Source of the DNA: Streptomyces chattanoogensis
Lineage (GTDB): Bacteria; Actinomycetota; Actinomycetes; Streptomycetales; Streptomycetaceae
Direction: 5' to 3'
Assembly: GCF_001294335.1 (NCBI RefSeq)
Contig: NZ_LGKG01000002.1
Span: forward strand, 128,548 to 192,547
DNA length: 64,000 nucleotides
This document shows positions 33,909-44,760 of this stretch, piece by piece. Under the pieces are notes generated by a model. It made no database searches and was not told where the DNA came from. It was given only the letters and a program-made list of their open reading frames with translations. Every line of letters begins with the position of its first letter. Positions within the stretch are counted from its first letter, which is position 1. Position numbers and translations under genes: made by a program.

Positions 33909-34646
33909 GTGAACCTGTCAGACAGCCAGACAGCTGGCGGAATGCCCCGGCGCGTCAGCGCGATGGAAGCGGTCCTGAACCATCTGCGCGGCGCCATCGA
34001 GCGGGGCGACTACGCGGTCGGGGACAAGCTCCCCTCGGAGGCGGAGCTCTGCCGTCGCCTGGAAGTCAGCAGACCCGTGCTCCGGGAGGCGCTGCGGGCG
34101 CTCCAGACGATGGGGCTGACGGTCTCGCGTACGGGCAAGGGCACCTTCGTCGTCTCCGACGGCGCGACCGCCGACCCCACCTTCGGCGACTACTCGGCCA
34201 GCGATCTTCTCGAAGTGCGTCGGCATGTGGAGATCCCGGTGGCCGGGTACGCGGCGGTACGCCGTACGCCGGAGGACCTCGACCAGCTGAGTCACCTGCT
34301 GGAGCGGATGGAGCAGGAGACCGACACCACCGCATGGGTCGCCATGGACACCCTCTTCCACCTCTCCGTCGCCCAGGCGGCCCGGAACCCGGTCTTCCGG
34401 CGGGTGATCGAGGAGATCCGCGACGCGCTGGCCCGGCAGTCCGCCTTCCTCAACGAGCTCGGCGGACGGCGCGAGCAGGCGAACCGGGAGCACCGGGCGA
34501 TCGTCGAGGCGCTCATCGACCAGTCCGAGCACGACGCGGCGGAAGCCATGGAGCACCACCTCGCCCGCGTCGAGTCGACGCTGACCACCATCGTGCGGCC
34601 ACCCCACGACACGAACCCCTCCACGGAGAGTGAGGGTCACGTGTGA
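33909..34646 (+). CDS. GntR-family (FadR/FCD type) regulator of the asparagine cassette
   Basis: A 245-residue regulator with an N-terminal winged helix (AVLNHLRGAIERGDYAVGDK then LPSEAELCRRLEVSRPVLREAL) and a C-terminal FCD ligand-binding domain containing metal-binding-type His positions (FHLSVAQAARNPV and EHRAIVEALI). The GTG at 33909 puts the HTH at a normal distance from the start; earlier in-frame codons have no site. The next three genes on the same strand encode asparagine permease, asparaginase and aspartase, so this protein very likely responds to an amino acid or dicarboxylate. Operators were not identified with confidence. Confidence 0.87.
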   Translation: MNLSDSQTAGGMPRRVSAMEAVLNHLRGAIERGDYAVGDKLPSEAELCRRLEVSRPVLREALRALQTMGLTVSRTGKGTFVVSDGATADPTFGDYSASDLLEVRRHVEIPVAGYAAVRRTPEDLDQLSHLLERMEQETDTTAWVAMDTLFHLSVAQAARNPVFRRVIEEIRDALARQSAFLNELGGRREQANREHRAIVEALIDQSEHDAAEAMEHHLARVESTLTTIVRPPHDTNPSTESEGHV

Positions 34647-34718
34647 ACGAAGGCAGCGCGATCACCACCTGAAGGCACCGCCGCGCGCAAGCGAGGCCGA
34701 GTGAAGCGAGGTTTCGGC

Positions 34719-36209
34719 ATGAGTGAGCAGTCCCTCCGGCAGGCGGAGCCACAGCAGGAGCAGCGGGCGGCAGCGAGCGGGCCCCCCGATGCGGGAGATG
34801 CCGGGTACAGCAAGTCGCTGAAAACCCGGCACATCAACATGATCGCCATCGGCGGGGCGATCGGCACCGGGCTGTTCCTCGGCGCGGGCGGCCGGCTGGC
34901 CGGCGCCGGGCCCTCGCTGGCCCTGGCGTACGCGGTCTGTGGCGTCTTCGCCTTCCTCGTGGTGCGCGCGCTGGGGGAACTGGTGCTGCACCGGCCGTCC
35001 TCCGGCGCGTTCGTCTCCTACGCCCGGGAGTTCCTCGGCGAGAAGGGGGCGTTCGTCGCGGGCTGGATGTACTTCCTGAACTGGGCCACCACCGGGATCG
35101 CCGACATCACGGCGGTGGCGACCTATACGCACTACTGGGGCATGTTCTCCGACATCCCGCAGTGGGTGATCGCCCTGACAGCGCTCGCGGTCGTGCTGAC
35201 CGTGAATCTGATCTCCGTGAAGATCTTCGGTGAGATGGAGTTCTGGTTCGCGATCGTCAAGGTCGGCGCGCTGGTCGTCTTCATGCTGATCGGCATCTTC
35301 CTGCTGGTCACCCAGCACCCGATCGCCGGCCACTCCCCCGGTCCCGCCCTGATCACCGACAACGGCGGTGTCTTTCCCACCGGGACCCTCGCGATGCTGA
35401 TGGTCGTCCAGGGCGTCGTCTTCGCCTATGCCTCCGTCGAGATGGTCGGTATCACGGCAGGTGAGACCGCGGAGCCGGAGAAGGTCATGCCCAAGGCGAT
35501 CAACTCCATCATGTGGCGGGTGGCCCTCTTCTACGTCGGCTCGGTGGTTCTGCTGACGATGCTGCTGCCGTGGAACGCGTACTCGGCCGATGAGTCCCCC
35601 TTCGTGACCGTGCTGTCCCATGTGGGGGTGCCCGCGGCGGGCGGCGTGATGAACCTCGTCGTGCTGACCGCCGCGATGTCCAGCCTCAACTCCGGTCTCT
35701 ACTCCACCGGGCGGATTCTGCGCTCGATGGCGATGTCCGGTTCCGCGCCGCGGTGCACCGGCGTGATGAGCCGCAGCCAGGTCCCGTACGGCGGCATCCT
35801 GCTCACGTCGGGAGTGTGTGTGCTGGGCGTGGGCCTCAACTACGTCGTGCCGAGCGAGGCGTTCGAGATCGTGCTGAACTTCGCGGCGATCGGCATCCTC
35901 AGCACCTGGGCGCTGATCATGGTCTGTCATCTGCTCTTCTGGCGGAAGACACAGGCCGGGCAGCTCGTCCGCCCCGTCTACCGGCTCCCCGGCTCGCCGT
36001 GGACCGAGAGCGTCACACTGGCCTTCCTCGCCCTGGTCCTGGTCCTGATGTGGACCGACGGCGGCGCCGGCCGGACCACCGTCCTCTCCCTGCCCCTGAT
36101 CGTGGCCGCGCTGGTCGGCGGCTGGTTCCTGGTACGGGGACGGGTCCGGGCCATACAGGATGCGGCGGCGCCGGAGAGCACCGGACACACCCACCACACC
36201 GCCCCCTAG
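34719..36209 (+). CDS. ansP: L-asparagine permease (amino acid/polyamine/organocation family)
   Basis: A 496-residue amino acid permease with 12 membrane segments, starting with the family signature [23 protein letters not shown]. Later motifs include [23 protein letters not shown] and [21 protein letters not shown] sequence after segment 6. It resembles AnsP/GabP-type permeases, and the asparaginase and aspartase genes directly downstream support asparagine uptake. ATG 34719 is preferred because AGCGAGG lies 7 bases upstream; a GTG at 34701 is an alternative. The gap to the asparaginase gene is 44 bp, so one operon is likely. Confidence 0.88.
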   Translation: MSEQSLRQAEPQQEQRAAASGPPDAGDAGYSKSLKTRHINMIAIGGAIGTGLFLGAGGRLAGAGPSLALAYAVCGVFAFLVVRALGELVLHRPSSGAFVSYAREFLGEKGAFVAGWMYFLNWATTGIADITAVATYTHYWGMFSDIPQWVIALTALAVVLTVNLISVKIFGEMEFWFAIVKVGALVVFMLIGIFLLVTQHPIAGHSPGPALITDNGGVFPTGTLAMLMVVQGVVFAYASVEMVGITAGETAEPEKVMPKAINSIMWRVALFYVGSVVLLTMLLPWNAYSADESPFVTVLSHVGVPAAGGVMNLVVLTAAMSSLNSGLYSTGRILRSMAMSGSAPRCTGVMSRSQVPYGGILLTSGVCVLGVGLNYVVPSEAFEIVLNFAAIGILSTWALIMVCHLLFWRKTQAGQLVRPVYRLPGSPWTESVTLAFLALVLVLMWTDGGAGRTTVLSLPLIVAALVGGWFLVRGRVRAIQDAAAPESTGHTHHTAP

Positions 36210-36253
36210 AACACCGACACCCCTCAGAGCACCGAAAGCACCGAGAACCGATC

Positions 36254-37285
36254 ATGAGTCAGAGCACCACCCTGCCGCGCCGCGCTCCCCAGGCCCCGCC
36301 AGAGGTCCGCGAACCGGCCCACGCTCCCGTCGCCCATGTGGTGCGCGGAGGCATCATCGAGGGCGTCCACCACGGATCGGTCGTGGTCCTGGCGGCCGAC
36401 GGGAGCGTGGCGTTCCAGACAGGCGACATCGAGGCCGCCTTCTACCCGCGCTCGGCTCTCAAACCGCTCCAGGCGGTCGGCCTGCTGCGTGCGGGCCTGC
36501 CGCCGCTGGACGACGAGGCGCTGGCGCTGGTCGCGGCCAGCCACTCCGGCGAGGACCGGCACCTGGCCACCGCCGGGCGCATCCTCGCCACCGCCGGTCT
36601 GACCGAGGACGACCTGCGCAACGTCCCCGATCTGCCGTACGGGAGCGCCGTACGGGACGAGTGGATCGGGCGCGGTCTCGGCCCCACCCGGCTCGCCCAG
36701 AACTGCTCGGGCAAGCACGCCGCCATGCTGCTGACGGCCCGGACGCGGGGCTGGCGCCTGGACGACTACCTCGACCCGGGGCACCCGTTGCAGCGGGAGA
36801 TCGCCGCGACCGTCGAGGACCTCACCGGTCAGGGCATCGCCCGGGTCACCGTCGACGGCTGCGGCGCGCCGCTGTTCGCGGTCTCGCTGCACGGACTGAC
36901 CCGGGCCGCCGCCCGGCTCGCGACCGCCGCTCCCGGCACCGACGAGGGCCGGGTCGCCCAGGCCATGCGCGAGCACCCCGAGATGGTCTCCGGCAGCGGA
37001 CGGGATGTCGCCCGGCTGGTGCACGCCGTACCGGGGCTGCTCGCCAAGGACGGCTTCGAGGGCGTGGGGATCGCGGCGCTGCCGGACGGGCGGGCCGTCG
37101 GCGTGAAGATCGCCGATGGCGCCGACCGTGCCCGGATGCCGGTGACGGCGGCGGCCCTGGCGCGCTGCGGAGTCGATCCCGAGGTCCTCGCGGCCTTCGC
37201 CACCACGCCGGTCATCGGCGGCGGCGCACCGGTCGGATCCCTCCGGGCCGCGGGCGCCCTCGCCCCGTGGGACAACCGCGCCTGA
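36254..37285 (+). CDS. L-asparaginase (asparaginase II / Rhizobium etli AnsA-like family)
   Basis: A 343-residue amidohydrolase of the Asparaginase_II family (PF06089), unrelated to the classical bacterial type I/II enzymes and instead like the thermolabile R. etli enzyme. It hydrolyses asparagine to aspartate and ammonia in the cytoplasm. Conserved motifs: FYPRSALKPLQAVGLL, ASHSGEDRH, NCSGKHAAML, VDGCGAPLFAVSLHGL and EMVSGSGRDVARL. It sits between asparagine permease and aspartase, so the two enzymatic steps convert asparagine to fumarate with release of two ammonia. ATG 36254 is the clear start. Confidence 0.9.
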   Translation: MSQSTTLPRRAPQAPPEVREPAHAPVAHVVRGGIIEGVHHGSVVVLAADGSVAFQTGDIEAAFYPRSALKPLQAVGLLRAGLPPLDDEALALVAASHSGEDRHLATAGRILATAGLTEDDLRNVPDLPYGSAVRDEWIGRGLGPTRLAQNCSGKHAAMLLTARTRGWRLDDYLDPGHPLQREIAATVEDLTGQGIARVTVDGCGAPLFAVSLHGLTRAAARLATAAPGTDEGRVAQAMREHPEMVSGSGRDVARLVHAVPGLLAKDGFEGVGIAALPDGRAVGVKIADGADRARMPVTAAALARCGVDPEVLAAFATTPVIGGGAPVGSLRAAGALAPWDNRA

Positions 37286-37374
37286 CCTCCCGTCAACTCC
37301 ACTTCAATCGGGCGCCGTTCACACCCCTCGGCGCTCGCTCTCCTCCTCCCACCTCGCAAAGGACCACCCGCACC

Positions 37375-38796
<1,422 letters not shown>

Positions 38797-38923
38797 TCCC
38801 GAGCGCCCAGGCGGGGACCGACGGAGAAACGCGGCGACGGTCCCCGCACTCATTCGGCCGCTTCCAGCCGTGGGACGGCTGCGGGCGTATCGTTCCCTGG
38901 CGCGGACTGGGAGGAGTGCAGCC

Positions 38924-39883
38924 ATGGAGTTGGAGCTTCGGCACCTGAGAGTGCTGTGCGCGATCGCCGATGCCGGGAGCGTGGGCCGGGCCGCGTCGGC
39001 CCTGGGGTACTCACAGCCGGCCATGAGCGCACAGCTCCAGCGGATCGAGCGGCACTTCGGTCACCGGCTGTTCGAGCGGAACACCTCGGGTGTCGAGCCG
39101 ACGCGGTACGGCACCGAGGTCCTGGACCAGGCCCGTGACGTCCTGGCCCGTGCGGCTGCGATCGGGCGCCGGCCGGCCGCAGACGATGCGAGGACGCGCG
39201 GTCCCCTCCGCCTGGCCTCGACCAACTCGCCCGTCCTTTCCGGCATGCTCAACCGGCTCCGGAGCCGCCTGCCCGATCTCACGCTCACGGTCAGCAGTGT
39301 GTATTCGTCCTCGGAGATCGTCGAACTCCTGGAACGCGGCGAGGTGCATGCCGCGATCGCCGCGGACTACCCCGGCCGTGAGCTGCGGCATTCGGCCGCC
39401 GTGGCACACCGCGGGATCGTCACCGAGCCGTCCTTCGTCGCACTGCCGGCCGGGCACCGGCTCCGGCACTGCCCGGAGGTGGCGCTCGCCGACCTGGCGG
39501 ACGACGCGTGGTTTCTGACTCCGGACGACGGGGCGGGTTGGCCGGGAGTGTTCTACGAAGCCTGTGGAGCGGCCGGATTCACGCCGGCTGCGGCCCACGA
39601 ATTCCTGGGCGACCAGCAGCAGTTGCAGAACATGATCGCTCAAGGCATAGGGATCTCCATCGTTCAGGCGACGCTCCGGCCGATCCCCGACGTCCTCATC
39701 AAACCGCTGGCCGGCACGCCCCTGTGGTGCCGTTATGTGCTGGCCTGGCGACGTGAGAGCGTTGCCGACGAGGTGGCGGACACCCTTTTCGACTCCGCCG
39801 CCGCGGCATACCGTGCTCTCATCGCGCAGTCGCCGCACTTCCGGACGTGGGCCTCACGGACCTGGAGCATGACCAGGCCGTAG
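38924..39883 (+). CDS. LysR-family transcriptional regulator
   Basis: A 319-residue LysR regulator. The N-terminal winged HTH reads ELRHLRVLCAIADAGSVGRA then ASALGYSQPAMSAQLQRIE. The effector domain spans about residues 90-300 (LRLASTNSPVLSGMLNRLRS; QLQNMIAQGIGISIVQATL). ATG 38924 has GGAGG about 10 bases upstream. It follows aspartase by 127 bp on the same strand but has its own likely promoter, and the HTH places the start without doubt. It could control the asparagine cassette or a distant gene; nothing divergent lies next to it. Confidence 0.9.
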   Translation: MELELRHLRVLCAIADAGSVGRAASALGYSQPAMSAQLQRIERHFGHRLFERNTSGVEPTRYGTEVLDQARDVLARAAAIGRRPAADDARTRGPLRLASTNSPVLSGMLNRLRSRLPDLTLTVSSVYSSSEIVELLERGEVHAAIAADYPGRELRHSAAVAHRGIVTEPSFVALPAGHRLRHCPEVALADLADDAWFLTPDDGAGWPGVFYEACGAAGFTPAAAHEFLGDQQQLQNMIAQGIGISIVQATLRPIPDVLIKPLAGTPLWCRYVLAWRRESVADEVADTLFDSAAAAYRALIAQSPHFRTWASRTWSMTRP

Positions 39884-40099
39884 GGCGCGGCTCGGCGTCC
39901 ACATGCCGCGTCGGCTCAACTGAGCTGCGTGGAACCGGCGTTGGTGCCGCCGCATCGACGGGACCGTGGGCCCGGATGTTATGGCTGCTCGGCCCCAGGT
40001 GCTATGTCACACCTTATTGCCGCGGTCAAGGTGCGTTGAGAGGGTGCCTCTCACGCCTCAGCACGACCCCGAGGCGCATCTGTCCACGAAGGAGCATGG

Positions 40100-42061
40100 A
40101 TGCGCTACCGCTCCCCCCTGCCCAGAGGTATGGCCGGCACCCTGGCCGCCTGCCTCACCATGGCCGGCCTCCTGGCCGCGCCGGCACTGGCGACGCCGCG
40201 CTCACCGGCCGCCGATCAGGCCGTGACCGCACGCCGGATCACCCCCACCCCCCACCCCGTACCACTGACCGGCCGCACCGTCGGCGCGAACGAAAGGTCC
40301 GTTCTTCAGGGCCGACCGGTCGGTGCCGCCCAGCTCCCTCCGCTCAACGCGAAGAAGCCCCCCATTTCTTCGACTGCAGCGGAGCGGGAGAAGGGCACCA
40401 GGCACGGTCCCCTGGCCGGCTGCAGCCCGTCCGACTTCGGCGGCCGGACCGGATCCGAACTGGTCGAGTTCGTCAAGGCCTCGACCACGGAGTGCGTCAA
40501 CACGTTGTTCAGCATCACCGGCGAAGACGCGCACAACGTCTTCCGCGAGGACCAGATGGTCACCATAGCCAACGCCTTCAAGGACGGGGCGACGAGCTAT
40601 CCCGGTGACAACTCGGACAACGTGTTGCAGCTCGTGATGTTCCTGCGCGCCGGCTACTACGTGCAGTCCAACCATCCGGACGACGTCGGTGACTACGGCC
40701 CGGATCTGGCAAAGGCCAGCGAGGGCAGCCTTGATGCGTTCTTCGGCAACTCGCATTCCAAGGACGTCTCTTCGGCCAACGGTGATGTCCTGAGCGAGGT
40801 CATCACCCTCACCGACAGCGCCAACGAGCAAGGCCGCTACCTGGACACCTACAAGCAGGTGCTCAGCGGCTACAACAGCTCCTACGACGACATCCCCAGC
40901 ATGCTGGCCGCCGTCAACAACGTCTACACCCCGCTGTGGCGCGGGAACTGGAACCCCGAGTACGTCAAGGCGGTCACCGCCGACCCGAGCATCATCGACA
41001 CCCTCAACAAGTTCGCGCTCGACCACCTCGACATGCTGGGCACCGACAACTCCTACCTCGACTCCAACGCCGGGATGAATGTCGCGCGGTACGTCGAGCA
41101 CCAGGCTCTCCGGGACAAGGTCCGGCCGCTCATGAAGGGCCTGCTGGACGCCTCGAAGATCACCGGTAAGACCGCGCCCATGTGGGTCACCGTCGCGTCC
41201 CAGGCCGACTCGTACGACAAGGACAACTGCAAGTACTTCGGCGTCTGCGACCTTGCCGACCAGCTGACCAAGGCGGCGCTGCCGGTCACCCACGAGTGCG
41301 ATGCCACACACACCATCAAGGCACAGGCGCTGAAGCCCGAAGAGCTCGAGGCCGCCTGCACCAGCCTTCTGAGCCAGGACGCGTACGTCCACGACCTGGT
41401 GAAGAACAACGGCCCGATCCCCGACCAGTACGAATCGACCATTCAGCTCGTGGTGTTCGGCAGTCGCAACGACTACCAGACCTACGCCGGGGCCATCTAC
41501 GGCGTCGACACCAACAACGGCGGCATCACCATGATCGGAGACCCGACCAAACCCGACAACAAGCCCATGTCCATCATGTACCAGAGGAGCGACGACAACG
41601 GTTTCCCGGCCCGGATCTGGAACCTCAACCACGAGTACACGCACTACGTCGACGCCCGTGACGACATGAAGGGCGACTTCGGCCAGCAGACATCGGTTCC
41701 GGACGTCTGGTGGATCGAGGGCTTCGCCGAGTACGTCTCGTACGGCTACCGCAAGATCACCGACGACCAGGCGGTCAGCGAGGCCGGGAAGCACACCTAC
41801 AAGCTGAGCACGCTGTTCCAGAGCACCTACGACAACAGCGATGTGACCCGCACCTACCCCTGGGGCTACCTCGCGGTCCGCTACATGTTCGAGAAGCACC
41901 CAGACGACATCGCCACCATGCTCGAGCACTTCCGGACCGGCGATTACCAGGGCGGCTACGCCGTCTACAACACCGATATCGGCACCCGCTACGACGCCGA
42001 CTTCGATGCCTGGCTGACCGCCTGCGCGAACGGCGCCTGCGCCGCCAAGACACAGCGGTAG
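40100..42061 (+). CDS. Secreted microbial collagenase (peptidase M9)
   Basis: A 653-residue exported metalloprotease. A standard Sec signal peptide (basic MRYRSPLPRG, hydrophobic core, ALA cleavage) is followed by a propeptide-like region, the M9 N-terminal activator domain, and the catalytic domain with the zinc motif H511-E-Y-T-H515 and the third ligand in WWIE540GFAEY. It degrades collagen-like proteins outside the cell. It lacks the PKD and collagen-binding C-terminal domains of clostridial enzymes, as is usual in Streptomyces. AAGGAG precedes ATG 40100. A very strong terminator follows the stop codon, so it is a single-gene unit. Confidence 0.93.
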   Translation: MRYRSPLPRGMAGTLAACLTMAGLLAAPALATPRSPAADQAVTARRITPTPHPVPLTGRTVGANERSVLQGRPVGAAQLPPLNAKKPPISSTAAEREKGTRHGPLAGCSPSDFGGRTGSELVEFVKASTTECVNTLFSITGEDAHNVFREDQMVTIANAFKDGATSYPGDNSDNVLQLVMFLRAGYYVQSNHPDDVGDYGPDLAKASEGSLDAFFGNSHSKDVSSANGDVLSEVITLTDSANEQGRYLDTYKQVLSGYNSSYDDIPSMLAAVNNVYTPLWRGNWNPEYVKAVTADPSIIDTLNKFALDHLDMLGTDNSYLDSNAGMNVARYVEHQALRDKVRPLMKGLLDASKITGKTAPMWVTVASQADSYDKDNCKYFGVCDLADQLTKAALPVTHECDATHTIKAQALKPEELEAACTSLLSQDAYVHDLVKNNGPIPDQYESTIQLVVFGSRNDYQTYAGAIYGVDTNNGGITMIGDPTKPDNKPMSIMYQRSDDNGFPARIWNLNHEYTHYVDARDDMKGDFGQQTSVPDVWWIEGFAEYVSYGYRKITDDQAVSEAGKHTYKLSTLFQSTYDNSDVTRTYPWGYLAVRYMFEKHPDDIATMLEHFRTGDYQGGYAVYNTDIGTRYDADFDAWLTACANGACAAKTQR

Positions 42062-42076
42062 ACAGTCACAGCGCGA

Positions 42077-42122
42077 GGCACTTCCTTTCCCGCAGTCCTT
42101 GCGGGAAAGGAAGTGCCTTTTT
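42077..42122 (+). terminator. Strong intrinsic terminator after the collagenase gene
   Basis: A perfect 17-base stem (arms 42077-42093 and 42101-42117) with a seven-base loop AGTCCTT is followed by TTTTT. This is a textbook rho-independent terminator, rare in such complete form in high-GC DNA. It may also act for the opposing 41-residue gene, whose stop codon is at 42144. Confidence 0.93.
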
Positions 42123-42143
42123 GCCTTGGGGACAGCCGGGTAA

Positions 42144-42269
42144 CTATGTGACCAGCCAGACCACAAACGCGATGGCGGTGAACAGCAGCACCGCGCCCTC
42201 GATCCAGTCCGTGAACGTGAACCGGCTCTTCTTCTTGCTCTGGACGTCGTGCGATGGATCGTCGGTCAT
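42144..42269 (-). CDS. Small single-pass membrane protein (41 residues)
   Basis: A 41-residue protein beginning MTDDPSHDVQSKKKSRF with a hydrophobic C-terminal helix (GAVLLFTAIAFVVWLV). A very strong ribosome binding site, GGGGGAGA, lies eight bases before ATG 42269, which is the main reason to call it. The charged N-terminus followed by one membrane segment at the very end fits a tail-anchored small protein. It sits between the collagenase terminator and the carboxylesterase gene, 72 bp downstream of the latter's stop region in coordinates but on the same strand with its own promoter. Function unknown. Confidence 0.65.
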   Translation of the reverse strand: MTDDPSHDVQSKKKSRFTFTDWIEGAVLLFTAIAFVVWLVT

Positions 42270-42341
42270 GCCTGGCTCTCCCCCTCGTGTTGGTTGCGCT
42301 CCATCTCTACACCATCGCCGGACCACGGAAGGGGGCGCCCC

Positions 42342-43967
42342 TCATGGCGCTGTGTCCCACAGGTCGCAGCGATGCCCGGCCCGCAGTCCGGCCGTGGTGG
42401 TGTTGCCGCCCTCGGCGGCGGTGCGCAGCTGGAGCACCCGGCCCGGTCGGGAGCCCTGCTCCGGCATGGTCGGCTGCCCCGTTGCGTGCGGCGCCGAGCC
42501 GTGGAGGAAAGAGCCCCAGTACGCGGTCATCTGCGCGGACAGGGCGCGTTGCCCGGCGTTGAGGTGCGCACTGCGGGCGTAGGGCTTGAACAGGTAGTTC
42601 AGCTCGGCCGCGTGGGTGGCGCCGAAGTCGAAGTCGGCGTGTTGCGGGAGGGAGGCGAACAGCGGCGAGGTGCGGTCGGCGAACTCGTAGGCGTAGACCC
42701 GGCCGCGTCCGGCCAGGCGTGGATGGGTCCGCAGCGCCGGGCAGGCGAAGAGGTGGTCGCCGAAAGCGGCGGCGTAGGCGTAGCCGGGGCGGTCGTACGC
42801 GCTGAGTGGGTAGCGGGCCAGTGCCCGGGTGCCGGTTTCCTTGCCGAAGGTGGCGGTGAGGGTCTTGGGGTAGGCGTCTGCGGTCAGCGGGGTGCCCCAG
42901 CGGTCGAAGCCGTCGTAGGCGAAGACCAGACCCTCCTTGCTGTTGGCGCCGTTCATGACGGGGACGTGTGAGGCGCGGCCGGAGGTGAAGGCGTCGGCGG
43001 GCTGGAGCGGCAGTTCGCGGCCGCCGACGGTGTAGCGCCACAGGTCGGGCCCGGTGCCCTTCTGGGCGTCGAGGATCTCCTTGGCGGGCTTGGCGCGCAG
43101 ACAGTCGGCCGCGGTGGCGGGCTCGGTGCAACCCAGCTTGGCGGCGAAGGCGAGCCCGTCGGCGACGGCCTTCTTGCGGGTGGCGCCCGTGCAGTCCCCG
43201 AAGTCACCGCTCTGGATGATCGCCGCCCGGTACAGGCCCCGGCTGCCGGAGGAGGCGAGCTGGGTGCAGACCGCGCTGCCGCCCGCCGACTCGCCGGCGA
43301 GCGTGACCCGCCTGCGGTCACCGCCGAAGCGGCCGATGTTGGCTCCCACCCAGCGCAGCGCCTGCTGCTGGTCGAGCAGGGCGAAGTTGCCGGTGGTGCC
43401 GGGGAGGGTGAGGAAGCCCTGGGCGCCGAGGCGGTAGTTGAGGGTGACGACGACGGTGTGGGTGCGGCGGGCGAAGGTGTCGGGGAGGATGTCGCGGCCC
43501 GCGCCGCCGATGTTGGCGCCGCCGTGGATCCAGACCATGACGGGCAGCGTGCCGCGCTCGCGGCCGGCGGGCCCGGCGGGCGGGGTGTAGACGTTGACGT
43601 CGAGGCAGTCCTCGGTGGTGTGCTGCTTCTCGTAGCCCGGCGCCCAATAGGCGTTCTGTGCACAGGAGTTGCCGTAGCGAGTGGCGTCCTTGACCCCCTT
43701 CCACTTCTCGGCAGGCTGCGGCGCTCGCCAGCGCAGGCCGCCGGTGGGCGGCTGGGCGTAGGGGATGCCGAGGAACTGTCGTCCCTCGGCGGTGGCCTTG
43801 CCGCGCACCCAGCCGTTCTCGGTACGGACGAGGAGGGCCCGGCCGTCGGGCCGCCCCGCCCCGGCAGGCTGGGCGGCGTGGGCGAGCACAGGGGTGAGGA
43901 CCGCGGCGACGGCGAGGGGAAGCACGATGCGGCGTGCTCGGCGCAGGACTCTCGTGGGCAGGGGCAT
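42342..43967 (-). CDS. Secreted type B carboxylesterase
   Basis: A 541-residue carboxylesterase of the type B/cholinesterase family. A Sec signal peptide is clear (VLRRARRIVLPLAVAAVLTP, AHA cleavage). Family motifs: FLGIPYAQPPTGGLRW, EDCLDVNVYTP, the oxyanion region WIHGGANIGGAG, nucleophile elbow GES-A-GG in VTLAGESAGGSAV, Glu in NSKEGLVF and the catalytic His region HAAELNYLF. It hydrolyses esters outside the cell. ATG 43967 has GGAGA just upstream. It is divergent from a PadR regulator across about 110 bp containing direct repeats, so PadR-controlled induction is likely. Confidence 0.92.
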   Translation of the reverse strand: MPLPTRVLRRARRIVLPLAVAAVLTPVLAHAAQPAGAGRPDGRALLVRTENGWVRGKATAEGRQFLGIPYAQPPTGGLRWRAPQPAEKWKGVKDATRYGNSCAQNAYWAPGYEKQHTTEDCLDVNVYTPPAGPAGRERGTLPVMVWIHGGANIGGAGRDILPDTFARRTHTVVVTLNYRLGAQGFLTLPGTTGNFALLDQQQALRWVGANIGRFGGDRRRVTLAGESAGGSAVCTQLASSGSRGLYRAAIIQSGDFGDCTGATRKKAVADGLAFAAKLGCTEPATAADCLRAKPAKEILDAQKGTGPDLWRYTVGGRELPLQPADAFTSGRASHVPVMNGANSKEGLVFAYDGFDRWGTPLTADAYPKTLTATFGKETGTRALARYPLSAYDRPGYAYAAAFGDHLFACPALRTHPRLAGRGRVYAYEFADRTSPLFASLPQHADFDFGATHAAELNYLFKPYARSAHLNAGQRALSAQMTAYWGSFLHGSAPHATGQPTMPEQGSRPGRVLQLRTAAEGGNTTTAGLRAGHRCDLWDTAP

Positions 43968-44028
43968 AGGGTCTCCTGACGGCAGAGGCATGCCCGGATA
44001 CGGGTTCGGGCGCCGTGAGCATAGATGC

Positions 44029-44058
44029 CTAGTGTCATAGGTGACTAGTGCTATAGGT
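44029..44058. promoter_or_regulatory. Direct repeats in the carboxylesterase/PadR divergent promoter
   Basis: CTAGTGTCATAGGT (44029-44042) and CTAGTGCTATAGGT (44045-44058) are 14-base direct repeats with a 16-base period, matching at 12 of 14 positions. They sit between the two divergent genes in an unusually AT-rich stretch and overlap where promoters are expected. The likely binding protein is the PadR regulator whose start is 20 bases away. Confidence 0.6.
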
Positions 44059-44078
44059 CGAGAGATGGCGAGACGGAG

Positions 44079-44630
44079 ATGAAGTTCGAGCATGTGCTGC
44101 TCGGATTCGTGGCGATGCGTCCCTGTACGGGCTACGACCTGAAGCGCTGGCTGGACAGCGAGATGGGCCGGATGATCCGGCTGCGTACCCAGCAGAGTCA
44201 GATCTACCGGACGCTCGGGCGGATGTGCGCCGACGGCTGGATCGACTACACCGTGGAGCGCAATGAAGGGCGCCCGGACTCGAAGGTGTACCGCGTCACG
44301 GACGCCGGCGAGCGGGCACTGCGGGACCGCCTGGCCGAGCCGTACACGCCCTCACCCGACTTCGGCGACCCCGAGTTCCTGATCCGCTACACCTTCGCGA
44401 TCTTCCTCAGCGAGGAGGAGCAGATCCGCCTGGTGCGCACCGAACTGGAGGCACGACGCGCCCAGGCAGCGCGCTTCCGCGCCCGGGAGATCCGCGAGGA
44501 GCCATGGCTGGCGGGGGTGGACCGCAACCGGATGACACAGATCCTCGATCACGTCCACGACTACAAAAGCCGCACCCTGGACACGCATGTGCACTGGCTC
44601 GAGGAGACCCTGGCCGAGCTCACCAAGTGA
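44079..44630 (+). CDS. PadR-family transcriptional regulator
   Basis: A 183-residue PadR regulator. The N-terminal winged helix begins at residue 4 (HVLLGFVAMRPCTGYDLKRW) and includes the typical QIYRTLGRMCADGWIDYTVER wing and VYRVTDAGERAL. The C-terminal half is the helical dimerisation (Vir_act_alpha_C) domain ending ETLAELTK. ATG 44079 follows ACGGAG at a normal distance. It is divergent from the carboxylesterase gene, and direct repeats lie between them, so it probably represses both. Inducers of PadR-type proteins are often phenolic compounds, which is family knowledge and not shown here. Confidence 0.92.
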   Translation: MKFEHVLLGFVAMRPCTGYDLKRWLDSEMGRMIRLRTQQSQIYRTLGRMCADGWIDYTVERNEGRPDSKVYRVTDAGERALRDRLAEPYTPSPDFGDPEFLIRYTFAIFLSEEEQIRLVRTELEARRAQAARFRAREIREEPWLAGVDRNRMTQILDHVHDYKSRTLDTHVHWLEETLAELTK

Positions 44631-44760
44631 ACCCGGCCGGCATCTCGGCCTCGACCGCTTCCACTACCTGGACGGCTTCCTGGCCGTGCCGGCCGACCTC
44701 GACGGCTCCTTCGAACTCGGCCGGCACAACCCGCCGCCCCACCGATGAGGGAGTCAGCGG

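Noticed and set aside
44631..44760. In-frame stretch after the PadR gene ending at a TGA near 44747 (GLDRFHYLDGFLAVPADL)
   Set aside because: Has some protein-like look, but no start, ribosome binding site or recognised family.
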